Assembly (NCBI GenBank): GCA_017441385.1
Contig: JAFRXY010000043.1
Coordinates: forward strand, 78,174-142,173
Direction: 5' to 3'
From: Clostridia bacterium
GTDB taxonomy: Bacteria; Bacillota; Clostridia; Oscillospirales; Acutalibacteraceae
DNA: 64,000 nucleotides
Made by a program: the position numbers and the translations under genes. The notes below the pieces were generated by a model. That model was not told the DNA's origin and did no database searches. It worked only from the letters and a program-made list of their open reading frames with translations. Of the stretch, positions 51,117-60,568 are shown piece by piece (position 1 is the stretch's first letter; each line of letters starts with the position of its first letter).

Positions 51117-52331
51117 TTACGCGTTCAAGCCCTTGACAATATCTCTGGTATCTCTCGCGATGACCATTTCCTCGTCGGTGGGAATGACGTACACTCTGAC
51201 TCTGCTTTCGGGGGTGGAAATCTCGCATTCCTTGCCGTGGATGGAAGCGTTGAGTTCCTCGTCCAGCTCTACGCCGAGGCATTCGAGGTAGTGGCAGATC
51301 TTGGAACGGTGGGCTGTCTGATTCTCACCGATACCGGCTGTGAATACCAGCGCGTCCATGCCGCCCAGCGCGACATAGTAGCTGCCGATGAACTTGGCGA
51401 TCTGATACTCAAGAATCTGATGGGTGAGAATGGCTCTCTCGTTGCCCTCTCTGGCGGCAGCGGTGACGTCGCGGTCGTCGCTGGAAACGCCGGAAAGACC
51501 CAGCATACCCGATTTCTTATTGAGAATGGTGTCCATCTCGGCGGGGGTCAGGCCTTCCTTCTCCATGATGAAGGTGACGACCGAGGGATCGAGTGAACCG
51601 GAGCGGGTGCCCATGATAAAGCCGTCCAGAGGGGTCAGGCCCATGGAAGTATCGATGACCTTGCCGTCCTTGACAGCGGAGATGGAAGAACCGTTGCCGA
51701 GGTGGCAGTTGATGATGCGGGTACCTGCGGGATCGTCGGCCTTGCCAAGCAGCTCAAGGCATCTGCCGGTGACATATCTGTGGCTGGTGCCGTGGAAACC
51801 GTAGCGGCGGATGGAGTATTTCTCATAATACTCATAGGGAATGCCGAAGGTGTAGGCCTTGGCGGGCATGGTGGAATGGAAGGAAGTGTCAAACACAGCG
51901 ACCTGCGGAACATCCTTGCCAAATACGTCCACAGCGGCTTCAATGCCCTGAATGTGAGCGGGATTGTGCAGAGGGGCAAGCGGACTGAGTTCGCGGATGC
52001 CTTCGATGACTTCATCGGTGATCAGGCAGCTGTCCTTGAAGCGGTCGCCGCCCTGCACCACTCTGTGACCGAGAGCGGTGATCTCGCTGAGGTCGTCAAC
52101 GACTTTGCCGTCGCCGGATGTGAGAGCTTCCTTGACAGCGTTGAAGGCTTCGGTGTGGTTGGGCATGGGGACTTCCGTGACGTAGGACTCGCCGTTCACC
52201 TTGTGAGTGAGCTTGCTGCCGTCCATGCCTATTCTTTCGCAAAGACCCTTTGCAATAACAGACTCGTTTTCCATATCAATGAGCTGATACTTGAGAGACG
52301 AGCTGCCCGCGTTGATAACAAGAATTTTCAT
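51117..52331 (-). CDS. ackA: Acetate kinase
   Basis: 404 residues. MKILVINAGSSSLKY at the N-terminus and a VHGG-like HRVVQGG motif near 90 are typical. FDTSFHSTMP near 148 (catalytic Asp), GFHGTSHRYV near 177 and NCHLGNGSS near 208 complete the active site, and GGMDALVFTAGIGEN lies near 325. It converts acetyl phosphate and ADP to acetate and ATP, a main energy step in fermenters. No pta is adjacent. Confidence 0.97.
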   Translation of the reverse strand: MKILVINAGSSSLKYQLIDMENESVIAKGLCERIGMDGSKLTHKVNGESYVTEVPMPNHTEAFNAVKEALTSGDGKVVDDLSEITALGHRVVQGGDRFKDSCLITDEVIEGIRELSPLAPLHNPAHIQGIEAAVDVFGKDVPQVAVFDTSFHSTMPAKAYTFGIPYEYYEKYSIRRYGFHGTSHRYVTGRCLELLGKADDPAGTRIINCHLGNGSSISAVKDGKVIDTSMGLTPLDGFIMGTRSGSLDPSVVTFIMEKEGLTPAEMDTILNKKSGMLGLSGVSSDDRDVTAAAREGNERAILTHQILEYQIAKFIGSYYVALGGMDALVFTAGIGENQTAHRSKICHYLECLGVELDEELNASIHGKECEISTPESRVRVYVIPTDEEMVIARDTRDIVKGLNA

Positions 52332-52381
52332 TGGTATTATCTCCTGTCCGAAAAAATTGTGAGAATACTGCGAAAAAACAA

Positions 52382-52410
52382 TTGAATTTGCATATTCCTG
52401 ATTATATAAT
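52382..52410 (+). promoter_or_regulatory. Promoter of tmcAL
   Basis: TTGAAT (52382-52387), 17-bp spacer, TATAAT (52405-52410), in the divergent ackA/tmcAL interval. Confidence 0.65.
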
Positions 52411-52488
52411 AGTACATAATCATTGAAATTTCAAGAAGTATCACGAAAACGCGGAAAAAAATTTGCCAAAGGCGGTCGGTTTTTTTAT

Positions 52489-53697
52489 ATGGATTCCATA
52501 ACAGCAGGGAAAACAGCGGCGATCATCGCCGAATACAACCCCTTTCACAACGGGCATCAATTGCATATTTCACGCACAAGGGAACTTTTAGGAGCTGCGT
52601 TTACCGTCATTATTATGAGCGGGAATTTTGTGCAGCGCGGCGAATGCGCTGTTGCGGACAAGTTCAGCCGTACACGGATGGCGCTGGCAGGGGGGGCCGA
52701 CCTCGTGCTGGAACTTCCGCTTCCCTTTGCCTGCGCGGGAGCGGAGAAATTCGCCATGGGCGGCGTGGAAATCGCCGACGCGCTGGGGTGCGTGGATTAT
52801 TTATCGTTTGGAATGGAATGCGACCGCACGGCGGAATTGAAAGAGGCGGCCAACGCCCTCTCAGACGGCGGGATAAAGCCCGTACTTGACCGGCTTCTCG
52901 CCGGAGGAATGTCCTTTGCTTCAGCACGCACGGAAGCGGTGCGAAGGAACTGCGGCGATGAAATCGCGGATATCCTTTGCAGCCCCAACAACACCCTTGC
53001 CGTCGAATACATCCGGGCGCTGGACAGGCTGCATTCGGATATCCTTCCTGCGGGAATACAGCGGGAAGGCGCTGCGCACGATTCGGATGAAATTGCCGGA
53101 GATATTGCCTCCGCAACGGCGGTCAGGAAAATGATTTCGGAAGGAAGGCCCGACGCGGCAAGAAGATACATTCCCCCCACCTCATTCCGTGAGCTGGAAT
53201 GCCTGATGAAGGCGGGAGAAGCCCCGGCTGACATGAAGCACTGTGAACGGGCAATTCTTTCACGCCTGCGAAGTATGACCCGCGAACAGCTTTCCCTGCT
53301 GCCGGATATTTCCGAAGGGCTGGAAAACCGGATTTTCGACTGCGCACGTTCCGCCTGTTCACTGGAATCTCTGTATGACGCGGTCAAATCCAAACGCTAC
53401 AGCCACGCGAGAATCCGCCGGATCATCCTTTCCGCCTTTCTGGGAATACGTGAGGAACATTCTCGGGGGCTGCATTATATACGCATTCTGGGAATGAATG
53501 AAAAGGGGAAAAAGCTGCTGTCGGTCGCCAACCCCCAACTGCCGCTGATTTCCTCCTACCGTCAGGCGATGGCGCTGCCGGAAGAAGGCCGCCGTCAATA
53601 CCTTCTGGAATGTCACGCCGACGACCTATGGGGACTCATGACTCCGATTATTCAACCCTGCGGAGCCGATATGACGGCAAAATTGACTGTAATTTGA
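52489..53697 (+). CDS. tmcAL: tRNA(Met) cytidine acetate ligase TmcAL
   Basis: 402 residues from ATG 52489. The nucleotidyltransferase motif AEYNPFHNGHQLH (His20, His23) and IMSGNFVQRGE near 43 are characteristic. TmcAL uses acetate and ATP to make N4-acetylcytidine at the wobble position of elongator tRNA-Met. It is divergent from acetate kinase, a sensible pairing since both handle acetate. The frame extends upstream to 52423, but that part has no start signal. Confidence 0.92.
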   Translation: MDSITAGKTAAIIAEYNPFHNGHQLHISRTRELLGAAFTVIIMSGNFVQRGECAVADKFSRTRMALAGGADLVLELPLPFACAGAEKFAMGGVEIADALGCVDYLSFGMECDRTAELKEAANALSDGGIKPVLDRLLAGGMSFASARTEAVRRNCGDEIADILCSPNNTLAVEYIRALDRLHSDILPAGIQREGAAHDSDEIAGDIASATAVRKMISEGRPDAARRYIPPTSFRELECLMKAGEAPADMKHCERAILSRLRSMTREQLSLLPDISEGLENRIFDCARSACSLESLYDAVKSKRYSHARIRRIILSAFLGIREEHSRGLHYIRILGMNEKGKKLLSVANPQLPLISSYRQAMALPEEGRRQYLLECHADDLWGLMTPIIQPCGADMTAKLTVI

Positions 53698-53702
53698 TAT
53701 CG

Positions 53703-53749
53703 CAAAACACCTGCCTTTATCCTGTTACGGAGAACGGCAGGCGCTTTTG
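53703..53749. terminator. Probable bidirectional terminator
   Basis: AAAACACCTGCC pairs imperfectly with GGCAGGCGCTTTT between convergent tmcAL and the serine hydrolase gene. Confidence 0.5.
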
Positions 53750-53751
53750 GT

Positions 53752-55341
53752 TTACGACAGAATATTCTCATAGGAATAGTTCATTACTTCATCACAGACC
53801 GCGAAAACGGTGTTTTTGTTCCGGTTGGTGAATGCCCCGGAGGTGATGATCACAATGCCGCTCCTGTCGGCCGGGTCGAACGCCGCCAGTGCATAGATTC
53901 CATAAGAGGCGCCGTTGTGGAAATACATTTGTCTTTTGCCGACGAGCTTGTCTGACTTACGCAGCCCGATACACTGCTTAAATCCCTTACCCGAATCGAT
54001 CTGCTCCCTGAGCATTTCGTCAAGCGAATTCCGGGAGATATACTGATTTCCTTCGTACTGACCTTCATTGATCAGAATGGTGAATACACGCGCCAGATCA
54101 ACCGAGCTGATCAGCAGTCCCCCCTGACCGAGATGGAACACATCACCCGGCTTTCCCGATTCCTTTGAGCGGCAGAGAGAATCGCTGTCACGGCTCAGTT
54201 TGCCCGCCTCATAGCAATTGGCCACAAGCGACTTATCCGTGAGATATTTTGCGTCAAACGAGGCGTCTATGCTCATCGGCTCAAAGAATTTTTCACCTGC
54301 GTATTGTGAAATGGTCTTATCGGCGGTTTTTTCAACCACCGCTCCGGCAATTCCGACTCCCAGATTACAGTACAGAAATTTCACTCCAGGTGGAGATACA
54401 TAAAACTCGCTGTTGTGGGTAATATCCCGCAGAACCATGTAATATTCGTTATCCCTGTCAATCAGACCGGACGTATGCGTCAGCAGCATGCGCATGGTGA
54501 CCTTTTTGTCGGAGTGAGAGGGATTATAGAATTTAAATCCCATAATATCCGAAAGATTCCCGTCCAGATCCAGCTTGCCGTCGTCCACTTCAGTCATCGC
54601 CATCATGGAAGTAACCACCTTGGATATGGAGGCAATGCGGAATTTGGTGTGTTCACCGACTTTAATCTTTTTCTCCTTATTGGCGTACCCGTATTCATAA
54701 TGATAAGCGACCTTCCCGTCTTTTATGATGGCAACGGAAGCGCCCACTGTGGAGTGGTTACTCAGAATAACGCCGATTTCGTCCCCTTCCTTGGTGCCGT
54801 TAATCTTTATCGGATCGCCGGATTGGTAGAGGGGAACGTGCTTTATAACGACTTCTTTCTCAAATACGTCGCCGCAGGTCTTGTAAATCCAGCCCGATTT
54901 GTTTCCGGAATATTTCACCCTGTAGCGAAGTTTGCTTTCTTCCACGATTTGCGCTTCTTTTCCTACGGCCAGCACCGAAAGCACCTTCGCGTTTTCTTCG
55001 TCTTTATCCCGGACATTGGCGGTTTTGGTTATCCTGACGTATCTGAGCGTCGCTTTTTCCTCCTCGGGACGGTTCATTTCCGCAGGGCTCCGCGGCTCAT
55101 CGGAAGATACCGCTTCTGCCGGAATGTCGGCTGTCAGGTCAGAGTCCGAAACAAACATGTCAATATCTGTCGGGCCGACTTCCGGCTCACCGGAAAAACC
55201 GGCTTCAGTTTCAACGCCGCTCTCAGCGAGCGTAGGAATGGAACCGATATGCTTATATCCTGACCAGCCTGATAGAATAACCGTGACGGCTATTGCGACA
55301 GCTGATACAATTCTTGCCTGTTTCGGGTCAATGGTCGTCAT
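53752..55341 (-). CDS. Membrane-anchored SH3/serine hydrolase (class C beta-lactamase-like), copy 1
   Basis: 529 residues. One N-terminal anchor (about 11-28), an acidic linker, an SH3-like domain (about 97-158) and a beta-lactamase/D-peptidase domain. Motifs are SISK (Ser238, Lys241), YCN (324-326) and a late HNG in place of KTG. It could hydrolyse D-amino-acid peptides of the wall, or esters, outside the cell; resistance to beta-lactams cannot be inferred. GGAGGG supports the ATG. It is a tandem paralogue of the next gene. Confidence 0.86.
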   Translation of the reverse strand: MTTIDPKQARIVSAVAIAVTVILSGWSGYKHIGSIPTLAESGVETEAGFSGEPEVGPTDIDMFVSDSDLTADIPAEAVSSDEPRSPAEMNRPEEEKATLRYVRITKTANVRDKDEENAKVLSVLAVGKEAQIVEESKLRYRVKYSGNKSGWIYKTCGDVFEKEVVIKHVPLYQSGDPIKINGTKEGDEIGVILSNHSTVGASVAIIKDGKVAYHYEYGYANKEKKIKVGEHTKFRIASISKVVTSMMAMTEVDDGKLDLDGNLSDIMGFKFYNPSHSDKKVTMRMLLTHTSGLIDRDNEYYMVLRDITHNSEFYVSPPGVKFLYCNLGVGIAGAVVEKTADKTISQYAGEKFFEPMSIDASFDAKYLTDKSLVANCYEAGKLSRDSDSLCRSKESGKPGDVFHLGQGGLLISSVDLARVFTILINEGQYEGNQYISRNSLDEMLREQIDSGKGFKQCIGLRKSDKLVGKRQMYFHNGASYGIYALAAFDPADRSGIVIITSGAFTNRNKNTVFAVCDEVMNYSYENILS

Positions 55342-55362
55342 GTTCTCCCTCCGATGACTGTA

Positions 55363-56898
55363 TTACAAAAGTTTGCTGTAGCAATAATCCATCACATCAT
55401 TGCATACGCCGAAAATGGTGTTGTCATCTCTGACTGAGTTGGCGCCGGAAGTGATGATTACGACTCCGCTCTTATCCGCCGGGTCAAACGCCAGCAACGC
55501 GTAAACGCCGTAATAATTTCCCGTGTGATAATACATATCCCGTTCTCCGACAAGGTGGGTATATTTGCGTATGCCGATGCACTGCTCATACTTGGTCTGG
55601 GTTCTGACAGGCTGAACCGCGAGCATCTGATTGACCGTTTCCGGAGAAAGATATTCTTTTCCGTCATACTGTCCTTCGTTCATCAGTACGGTGGTGACTT
55701 TCGCGAGGTCTACCGCGCTTATCAGAAGCGCGGACTGACCGGTGTAATAAATATAACCCGGACTTACGTTTTTGCTTTCCCTCGACTCCATGATGGATTC
55801 TCTGGAATACTTTACGGTTCCGTGAAAATAGCAATTTGCGATCAGCGATGTATCGGACAGATAGTTGGAATAGTAGGAAGCGTCTATTCCCATCGGAGAA
55901 AAAAATCTGTCTCGCGAATACTGCGACAAAGTCTGATTCGCCGCTTTTTCCACAACGGCACCGGCAATGCCTATACTGAGGTTGGAGTAAAGGTGTTTGC
56001 TTCCCGGTTTGTAGGAATAATAGTCCGCGCTGTCCGCCACTGTGCTCAACGCCTCGCGGTATCCCTGCTTATCGGAATACCCCGCAGAATGAGTAAGGAG
56101 CATTCTGGAAGTGATGGCAATGTCCGGGTATTTCGGATGGCGGAACTTATATCCGAAATAATCCGAAATATCGGCGTCCAGATCCAGCTTGCCGTCGTTG
56201 ACTTCCGCCATGGCGAGCATGGACGTAAAGACCTTGGAAAGAGATGCAACGCGGAATTTCGTGTTTTCATTGACCTTGATTTTGTCTTCCTTGTCCGCGT
56301 ATCCGTATTCGTAGTGATATGTGACATGTCCGTCTTTTATCACGGCTATCTCCGCGCCGACCGTGCTGTATTTTCTCAGTATTGCCCCGAGATCCTCTCC
56401 TTCTTTGGATTCGCTCAACGAAAAGGCCGTATCAAGGGTATGCTTAGGAGCATAGGTAATCTCGGTTTCTTTTTCAATCAGTTCGCTGTTACTCTTAGGA
56501 ACCCACCCGTCGTTGAAATCGTCATATCTTATCTTGTAGTACTCTTCCTTTTCGCTGAGATATTTTGACTCAAAGCCTTTATCAAGCGTACTGATAATTT
56601 CGGATTTGTCATCCGCCTTTTTGCGAATATATGTTTTTTTATTGATTATGACAAATTTCACAACAGCCTTTTCCTTTACCGGTAACAGTTCGTCATTGCT
56701 GACAGGAAGGGACTCTTCCGAACCTCCGTCGGATGCGGATACGTTCCTGACAGGGACAGTAACGTCCGGACACGGTTGCTTTCCCCTGTTGACAAATCCC
56801 AGCCAGCCCGAAACCACCGCGATTGACACAATAACAAAGCATGATATGATCTTCGCAGCGGCAGATCTGTTTTTTTTCGTGCAAATCCCTCCCAACAA
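55363..56898 (-). CDS. Membrane-anchored SH3/serine hydrolase, copy 2
   Basis: 511 residues with the same layout as copy 1: anchor (about 15-36), SH3-like domain (about 78-138), and serine hydrolase domain with SLSK (Ser219, Lys222), YSN near 305 and HTG near 465. The start is unclear. The frame opens at TTG 56898, but a strong GGGAGGG lies just after it with no in-frame ATG, GTG or TTG at the right distance, and an 8-A run follows. Copy 1 starts 21 bp after its stop, so the pair is co-transcribed. Confidence 0.83.
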   Translation of the reverse strand: MLGGICTKKNRSAAAKIISCFVIVSIAVVSGWLGFVNRGKQPCPDVTVPVRNVSASDGGSEESLPVSNDELLPVKEKAVVKFVIINKKTYIRKKADDKSEIISTLDKGFESKYLSEKEEYYKIRYDDFNDGWVPKSNSELIEKETEITYAPKHTLDTAFSLSESKEGEDLGAILRKYSTVGAEIAVIKDGHVTYHYEYGYADKEDKIKVNENTKFRVASLSKVFTSMLAMAEVNDGKLDLDADISDYFGYKFRHPKYPDIAITSRMLLTHSAGYSDKQGYREALSTVADSADYYSYKPGSKHLYSNLSIGIAGAVVEKAANQTLSQYSRDRFFSPMGIDASYYSNYLSDTSLIANCYFHGTVKYSRESIMESRESKNVSPGYIYYTGQSALLISAVDLAKVTTVLMNEGQYDGKEYLSPETVNQMLAVQPVRTQTKYEQCIGIRKYTHLVGERDMYYHTGNYYGVYALLAFDPADKSGVVIITSGANSVRDDNTIFGVCNDVMDYCYSKLL

Positions 56899-56964
56899 CC
56901 ATACAGTTATTTAACACTGTACCATATTAATTTGTATTTTTTATTAACAAACTATAAAACAAGA

Positions 56965-57015
56965 ACCAAAAAACAAATCCCCGTGACGGCTGATGAAATA
57001 ACCGTCGCGGGGAGA
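56965..57015 (-). terminator. Terminator after purB
   Basis: CCCCGTGACGG (56979-56989) pairs with CCGTCGCGGGG (57002-57012, one mismatch). On the minus strand ATTTGTTTTTTGG follows. Confidence 0.8.
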
Positions 57016-57018
57016 AAA

Positions 57019-58449
57019 TTACACGTTGATTTCCACGGTCAGGCCGAGATCATCCCCGTACTGCTCCAAAATGGGATTGACGCACTCGGTGAGGAATTCG
57101 GTGACCTGCTGAGGACTTCTTCCGACGTATTTCGCGGGGTCGAGAATGTCCTTCAGCTCGTCCAGCGTTACGCCGAAGGTCGGGTCGGCGGCAATTCTTT
57201 CCAGAAGGTCGTTCTCTTTGCCTTCCACCTTGACCTGCCGTCCCGCCTCCATGGAATGCACACGGATGCGCTCATGAAGCTCCTGACGGTTGCCGCCGCG
57301 TTTCACCGCGTCCATCATTATGTTCTCGGTTGCCATGAAGGGAAGTTCCTTCATCAGGCGCTGCTCGATAACCTTGGGGTAAACCACCAGACCGTCGACC
57401 ACGTTGAGATACAGGCTGAGAATACCATCCACAGCGAGGAAGGCTTCCGGAACGGAAATGCGCTTGTTCGCGCTGTCGTCAAGCGTTCTTTCGAACCACT
57501 GTGTCGCGGTGGTAATGGCGGGATTGAGCGCGTCCACCATGACGTAACGGGCGAGAGAGGCAATTCTCTCGCTGCGCATGGGGTTGCGCTTGTAGGCCAT
57601 AGCGGAGGAACCGATCTGTCCCTTTTCAAAGGGTTCTTCAATCTCCTTGAGATGCTGGAGAAGGCGGATGTCGTTGGAGAATTTTGTCGCCGACTGGGCG
57701 ATACCGGAGAGAACATTCAATATGCGGCTGTCCAGCTTGCGGCTGTAGGTCTGACCCGATACCGCAAAGCAGCCCGTGTAACCCATCTTTTCGGCAATGC
57801 GTCTGTCAAGCTCGCGGCACTTGGCGTGGTCGCCGTCAAATAATTCAAGAAAGCTCGCCTGCGTGCCGGTGGTACCCTTGCAGCCGAGAAGTTTCGCTCC
57901 GTCGATCTGGTGCTGCACGTCCTCCAGATCCATCACAAGATCCTGTAGCCAGAGCGAAGCGCGTTTGCCCACGGTGGTGGGCTGTGCGGGCTGGAAGTGG
58001 GTGAAGGCAAGGGTAGGCAGATCCTTGTACTGATCGGCAAATTTCGCAAGCTCGGCAATGACATTCACCAGCTTTTTCCGAATAAGCTTCATTGCCTCAT
58101 TCATCACGATTACGTCGGTATTGTCGCCGACATAGCAGGAGGTCGCGCCAAGATGAATGATACCGGCCGCTTTCGGGCATTGCTGTCCGTAGGCATAGAC
58201 ATGGCTCATCACGTCGTGACGGACAATCTTCTCGCGTTCCTGAGCGACTTCGTAATTGATGTCATCGGCGTGTTCCTTCAGCTCGGCGATCTGCTCATCG
58301 GTGATGTCAAGACCAAGCTCCTGCTCGGTTTCGGCAAGCGCTATCCAGAGCTTGCGCCATGTGCGGAACTTCATGTCGGGCGAAAAGAGGTACTGCATTT
58401 CCTTGCCGGCATAGCGGGAACCAAGCGGGGTTTCATAGATGTCTTTCAT
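57019..58449 (-). CDS. purB: Adenylosuccinate lyase
   Basis: 476 residues. Fumarase/aspartase superfamily motifs are TSCYVGDNTD near 105, THFQPAQPTTVG near 157, and GSSAMAYKRNPMRSE near 280 (mobile signature loop with the catalytic Ser). It splits SAICAR and adenylosuccinate in purine synthesis. It is 38 bp downstream of purF on the same strand. Confidence 0.96.
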   Translation of the reverse strand: MKDIYETPLGSRYAGKEMQYLFSPDMKFRTWRKLWIALAETEQELGLDITDEQIAELKEHADDINYEVAQEREKIVRHDVMSHVYAYGQQCPKAAGIIHLGATSCYVGDNTDVIVMNEAMKLIRKKLVNVIAELAKFADQYKDLPTLAFTHFQPAQPTTVGKRASLWLQDLVMDLEDVQHQIDGAKLLGCKGTTGTQASFLELFDGDHAKCRELDRRIAEKMGYTGCFAVSGQTYSRKLDSRILNVLSGIAQSATKFSNDIRLLQHLKEIEEPFEKGQIGSSAMAYKRNPMRSERIASLARYVMVDALNPAITTATQWFERTLDDSANKRISVPEAFLAVDGILSLYLNVVDGLVVYPKVIEQRLMKELPFMATENIMMDAVKRGGNRQELHERIRVHSMEAGRQVKVEGKENDLLERIAADPTFGVTLDELKDILDPAKYVGRSPQQVTEFLTECVNPILEQYGDDLGLTVEINV

Positions 58450-58487
58450 TGGCTGTCAGTCCTTTATCATTTTATTGAAGTGATATG

Positions 58488-59981
58488 TTACAGAATCTCG
58501 TCTTCCTTGTTCATATGGTGAGAGGTAATGCCGTCGGGGTAGCGTCCGTCAAAGCAAGCCGTACAGAGCTGTAGCTTCTTTCCGCAGGTGAGTCTGGGAA
58601 TCGCGTCGAGATCGAGAAAGTCGAGCGAATCGGCTTTTATGATTTCGGCAATTTCCTCCACGGTGTGCTGATTGGCGATGAGGTCGTCCCGTGAGGGGAT
58701 ATCCACCCCGTAGAAGCAGGGGTTGCGGAAGGCCGGTGAGCTGATTCTCACATGAACCTCACTGGCGCCCGCTTCGCGGAGCATGCTGACGATACGTGCC
58801 ATGGTGGTGCCTCTGACGATGGAGTCATCCAGCATGACCACCCTGCGCCCGCCGACGATGGAATTCAGGGCGTTGAGTTTCAGCCGGACGGCGTTGGTGC
58901 GCTGCGACTGGTCGGGCTTGATGAAGGTACGCCCTATGTAGCTGTTCTTGACAATACCTTTTGCGTATGGAATACCCGACTGCTCGGCGTATCCGATGGC
59001 CGCGTCAATGCCCGACTCCGGCACGCCTATCACGATGTCGGCTTTCACCGGCTTCTGCTTGGCAAGCTGACGTCCGGCCTGTCTGCGGGATTCATAGACC
59101 GATACGCCATCAATTACCGAATCGGAACGGGCAAAATAAATGTATTCAAATACACAGTGCGCAACACTGCTCTTGCAGAGTGTGCGGTCACTGTGTATTC
59201 CATCCTGGTCGCAGGTGATGATCTCGCCCGGGTCAACGTCGCGCATGAACTGTGCGCCAACCGCGTCGAGGGCGCATGTTTCGCTCGCAAAAACAATGTC
59301 GTTCCCGATGCGTCCCATGCAGAGCGGACGGAACCCCTTGGGGTCGCGGGCGGCAATGAGCTTGCGGGGGCTCATCACCAGCAGGGAATACGCGCCGTGC
59401 AGCTGCTGCATTGCCTGCCGGACGGCAAGTTCAACCTTATGGGTATTCGGGCGTTCTCTCGCCACCAGATAGGCGATTACCTCTGAATCAATGGTAGTCT
59501 GGAAGATCGCGCCGCGCTGCTCTAATTCCTGACGCAGCTCGTAGGCATTGGTGAGATTGCCGTTGTGGGCAAATCCCAGCGTTCCCTTGACGTACCGCAT
59601 GACAAGCGGCTGGCTGTTTTCGGGGACAGAGCCGCCTGCGGTGGAATAACGCACATGCCCGATGGCAATCTGCCCTTTCAGCTCGTCCAGCTTCTGCTTG
59701 TTGAACACCTCGCTGACAAGCCCCATGTCCTTGTAGTGGCTGAATTTGCCCATGTCGCTGACGGCAATACCGCAACTCTCCTGACCTCTGTGCTGCAATG
59801 CAACCAAGCCGTGATAAACACAGGGAGCAACGGATATTTCCTTATCATAGGAATAAATGCCGAAAACGCCGCATTCCTCGTGAAGCTTGGCTTGTTCAAG
59901 GGCGGAGAGATCCACACCGCAGCTGCCGCATTCGTTGCAGCTGCCCTGACAGTGAGATGATTCAAAACCGAATAAATCCAT
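58488..59981 (-). CDS. purF: Amidophosphoribosyltransferase with Cys-rich propeptide
   Basis: 497 residues from ATG 59981; AAAGGA gives 8-nt spacing to it but only 2 nt to the ATG at 59987. The N-terminal nucleophile Cys37 (HEECGVFGIY) must be exposed by removal of a 36-residue propeptide. That segment contains Cys11, Cys15, Cys18 and Cys21, unusually Cys-rich. The glutaminase domain is followed by the PRTase domain (VVMLDDSIVRGTT near 360). The C-terminal Cys near 447 and CTACFDG match the Fe-S ligands of the Bacillus-type enzyme. First step of purine synthesis. Confidence 0.95.
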   Translation of the reverse strand: MDLFGFESSHCQGSCNECGSCGVDLSALEQAKLHEECGVFGIYSYDKEISVAPCVYHGLVALQHRGQESCGIAVSDMGKFSHYKDMGLVSEVFNKQKLDELKGQIAIGHVRYSTAGGSVPENSQPLVMRYVKGTLGFAHNGNLTNAYELRQELEQRGAIFQTTIDSEVIAYLVARERPNTHKVELAVRQAMQQLHGAYSLLVMSPRKLIAARDPKGFRPLCMGRIGNDIVFASETCALDAVGAQFMRDVDPGEIITCDQDGIHSDRTLCKSSVAHCVFEYIYFARSDSVIDGVSVYESRRQAGRQLAKQKPVKADIVIGVPESGIDAAIGYAEQSGIPYAKGIVKNSYIGRTFIKPDQSQRTNAVRLKLNALNSIVGGRRVVMLDDSIVRGTTMARIVSMLREAGASEVHVRISSPAFRNPCFYGVDIPSRDDLIANQHTVEEIAEIIKADSLDFLDLDAIPRLTCGKKLQLCTACFDGRYPDGITSHHMNKEDEIL

Positions 59982-60015
59982 TTTCATTTTCCTTTACGTG
60001 ATAAATTTTTTCATT

Positions 60016-60043
60016 ATTATACGCTGTCGGAATGTTCTGGCAA
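60016..60043 (-). promoter_or_regulatory. Promoter of purF-purB
   Basis: TTGCCA (60043-60038), 16-bp spacer, TATAAT (60021-60016) on the minus strand. Upstream (60090-60130) an AAAAGTCA/TGACTTTT inverted repeat may be an operator. No guanine riboswitch or PurR box is evident. The rest of the 302-bp gap holds no gene. Confidence 0.65.
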
Positions 60044-60240
60044 GCTGATGCCGTTGATTAATCAGATTATTATTATAAAATATCAGGTGATAAAAGTCAA
60101 ATGAATTATGTTAATTTATGACTTTTACCATTTTTACTATGGCTTGTCCCAAAAAACAGGACATTGCGCTGAAAGGGTTGTTGCAGTTTTGAAATGCCGC
60201 AACAGCAGATGGATTCTGAAATTTTTTGAAGCAAAAGAAA

Positions 60241-60280
60241 ACGCCGGCTTGCGTTTCATCGTGTGAATCAAGCCGGTATT
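60241..60280 (-). terminator. Terminator after the small membrane protein gene
   Basis: CCGGCTTG pairs with CAAGCCGG across a 15-nt loop; CGTTTTCTTTT follows on the minus strand. Confidence 0.75.
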
Positions 60281-60283
60281 TAG

Positions 60284-60544
60284 TTATTTCAGAAGCGCTC
60301 TGATGAATTCAGCGCCAAATTCAACGATAAAATTGATCAGCATGATCACAGCTGTCATTCCGCCGAGAAACAATATCAGAATCACGACCTGCTTCCAGAC
60401 AGGAAGATTCTTATACTGCTCTGAAAAATCCGACTCCATGTCCGACGGGGCTTCAGGCTCGGCAGTTTTCTCTGATACGTCACATGTCAAATCTTCGCAT
60501 GAGGCTTGTTTATTCTGCATTTTATCATTGTTGTTTTCGATCAT
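60284..60544 (-). CDS. Small single-span membrane protein of unknown function
   Basis: 86 residues. An acidic, hydrophilic N-terminal half (about 48 residues) is followed by one membrane helix (about 51-75) ending in EFIRALLK. No family recognised. It lies 24 bp after comEA on the same strand. Confidence 0.65.
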   Translation of the reverse strand: MIENNNDKMQNKQASCEDLTCDVSEKTAEPEAPSDMESDFSEQYKNLPVWKQVVILILFLGGMTAVIMLINFIVEFGAEFIRALLK

Positions 60545-60568
60545 ATTATACTTCTACTCCTCGATTGT

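Noticed and set aside
59982..60283. Guanine riboswitch or PurR box upstream of purF
   Set aside because: No conserved riboswitch core and no paired PurR-box sequence could be found.
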